The notes beneath the pieces were generated by a model. That model was not told where the DNA came from, ran no database searches, and worked only from the letters and a program-made list of their open reading frames with translations. A stretch of DNA of 52,316 bases from NCBI GenBank assembly GCA_014382585.1, contig JACNJL010000056.1:1-52316 (forward strand). Reading direction: 5' to 3'. Of the stretch, positions 51,735 to 52,316 are shown one piece after another. The position numbers and the translations under genes were made by a program. Source of the stretch: Limisphaerales bacterium. GTDB lineage: Bacteria; Verrucomicrobiota; Verrucomicrobiia; Limisphaerales; UBA1100. How positions within the stretch are numbered: position 1 is the stretch's first letter; each line of letters opens with the position of its first letter.

Positions 51735-52316
51735 TTGCGTGGGGCTCTGGGTGCGGCGTTATTGCTGCGCGCGCGCTCGGCAATAATGCGGAAGTAATGG
51801 CTGATCTGCTCTCGAAATTCGGGCGACATACTTTCGCGGCTGTTTTCCAAAAGCTCCTGCGCCACCTTCGGCGGCAGCTTCGCCCAATCCTCAGCTTTCA
51901 TCCGCTTGAGATCGGGCAACTCACCCAATGGCTTGGCTTCCGCCACAATTGGCGCACCTTCGCCATCGCCCTCCTGACTTTTGCCTTCGCTGGGCGGCCG
52001 CTCACCCGGAGTGAGCCCCGCCGCCCGCGCCTGCCGCATGGACTCCGCCTGCGCTTGCGCAGCTTCCTTTAAAGCTTCCGAAGCTTGCTGCCCAGCAACA
52101 CCTTCGCCCGGTTTGCCACCCTCGCCCGGTTTGCCACCTTCGCCCGGTTTGCCACCTTCGCCCGGTTTGCCACCTTCGCCCGGTTTGCCACCCTCGCCCG
52201 GTTTGCCACCCTCGCCCGGTTTGCCACCCTCGCCCGGTTTGCCACCTTCGCCCGGTTTGCCACCTTCGCCCGGTTTGCCACCTTCGCCCGGTTTGCCACC
52301 TTCGCCCGGTTTGCCA
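51731..52316 (-). CDS. protein with GGKPGE hexapeptide repeats, 5' end outside the window
   Basis: The minus frame is open from the window end through the 18-base repeats to the TGA at 51731. About 12 copies of Gly-Gly-Lys-Pro-Gly-Glu are followed by a helical, Ala/Gln/Glu-rich linker (AGQQASEALKEAAQAQAES) and a C-terminal part (DWAKLPPKVAQELLENSRES, MSPEFREQISHYFRIIAE). That C-terminal part resembles the ends of large exported Planctomycete/Verrucomicrobia proteins found next to squalene-cyclase-fold genes. Three ATG overlaps and the shared strand place it in one unit with that gene. The repeats would be flexible, charged and collagen-like in composition. Family and function are unknown. Confidence 0.75.
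   Translation of the reverse strand, partial: GKPGEGGKPGEGGKPGEGGKPGEGGKPGEGGKPGEGGKPGEGGKPGEGGKPGEGGKPGEGGKPGEGGKPGEGVAGQQASEALKEAAQAQAESMRQARAAGLTPGERPPSEGKSQEGDGEGAPIVAEAKPLGELPDLKRMKAEDWAKLPPKVAQELLENSRESMSPEFREQISHYFRIIAERARSNNAAPRAPRK
52101..52316. repeat. 18-base tandem repeat, 12 units, running off the window
   Basis: The unit TTCGCCCGGTTTGCCACC repeats head to tail 12 times in 216 bases. It varies only at one base per unit (T or C), a silent GAA/GAG change in the encoded Glu. The order of variants is T C T T T C C C T T T T. It keeps the reading frame of the minus-strand gene (GGKPGE). Confidence 0.95.

Noticed and set aside
52101-52316. CRISPR-like array
   Set aside because: Units of 18 bases are contiguous without spacers and keep an open reading frame, so this is a coding repeat.

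Overview
The window reads as a chromosomal segment of a member of the Verrucomicrobiota, probably of the Limisphaerales/Pedosphaera type. This is inferred from family content and not from a marker-gene tree. The pointers are a single pseudopilin gene with the [17 protein letters not shown] start and an H-x9-DG tail, a DUF1552 + DUF1592-type cytochrome pair, three formylglycine sulfatases, Tat-exported Gfo/Idh/MocA and sugar-isomerase proteins, and several PQQ-like or TolB-like propellers. The DNA is moderately GC-rich. No tRNA, rRNA, CRISPR array, transposase or phage gene was seen, and no gene-free stretch exceeds 300 bases.

Layout. 1-1580: 3' part of an FG-GAP/VCBS repeat protein. 5022-1611 (minus): operon of a MobA-like nucleotidyltransferase, a trypsin-like protease and a large secreted protein, ending in a terminator. 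5230-9819 (plus): translation block rpsB-tsf-pyrH-frr, followed by a YlbF-like gene and a Tat-exported sugar isomerase-like gene. 12261-9832 (minus) and 12348-13520 (plus): divergent S9 peptidase and beta-lactamase-fold hydrolase. 28887-13523 (minus): a long one-directional series of exported catabolic and unknown proteins, including two sulfatases, an oxidoreductase, propellers, a nitrilase-family enzyme, a metallopeptidase-like protein, a frameshifted DUF4832 gene and the DUF1552/DUF1592 pair. Several very small genes lie in it.

29107-36534 (plus) is the most interesting region. It is a complete phosphate-control locus: phoB-phoR-phoU-pstS-pstC-pstA-pstB1-pstB2. PhoU carries a C-terminal ArsC/low-molecular-weight-phosphatase domain that has lost every catalytic cysteine. 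The two PstB ATPases have complementary defects: PstB1 lacks the Q-loop Gln and H-loop His, and PstB2 lacks the LSGGQ signature. This predicts an asymmetric heterodimer with one working ATP site.

36553-49313 is mostly minus. It holds a metallopeptidase, a three-gene unit (PQQ propeller, 47-residue protein, VanX-like dipeptidase), a VOC gene with a 57-base duplicated 3' end 2 kb away that replaces the start of a sialidase-like gene, a tandem universal stress protein, a third sulfatase, and zwf-pgl-DUF2061. 49561-50597 carries the pseudopilin and a mini-lipoprotein. 50613-52316 (minus) carries a squalene-cyclase-fold protein and a partial protein with GGKPGE hexapeptide repeats that runs off the window.
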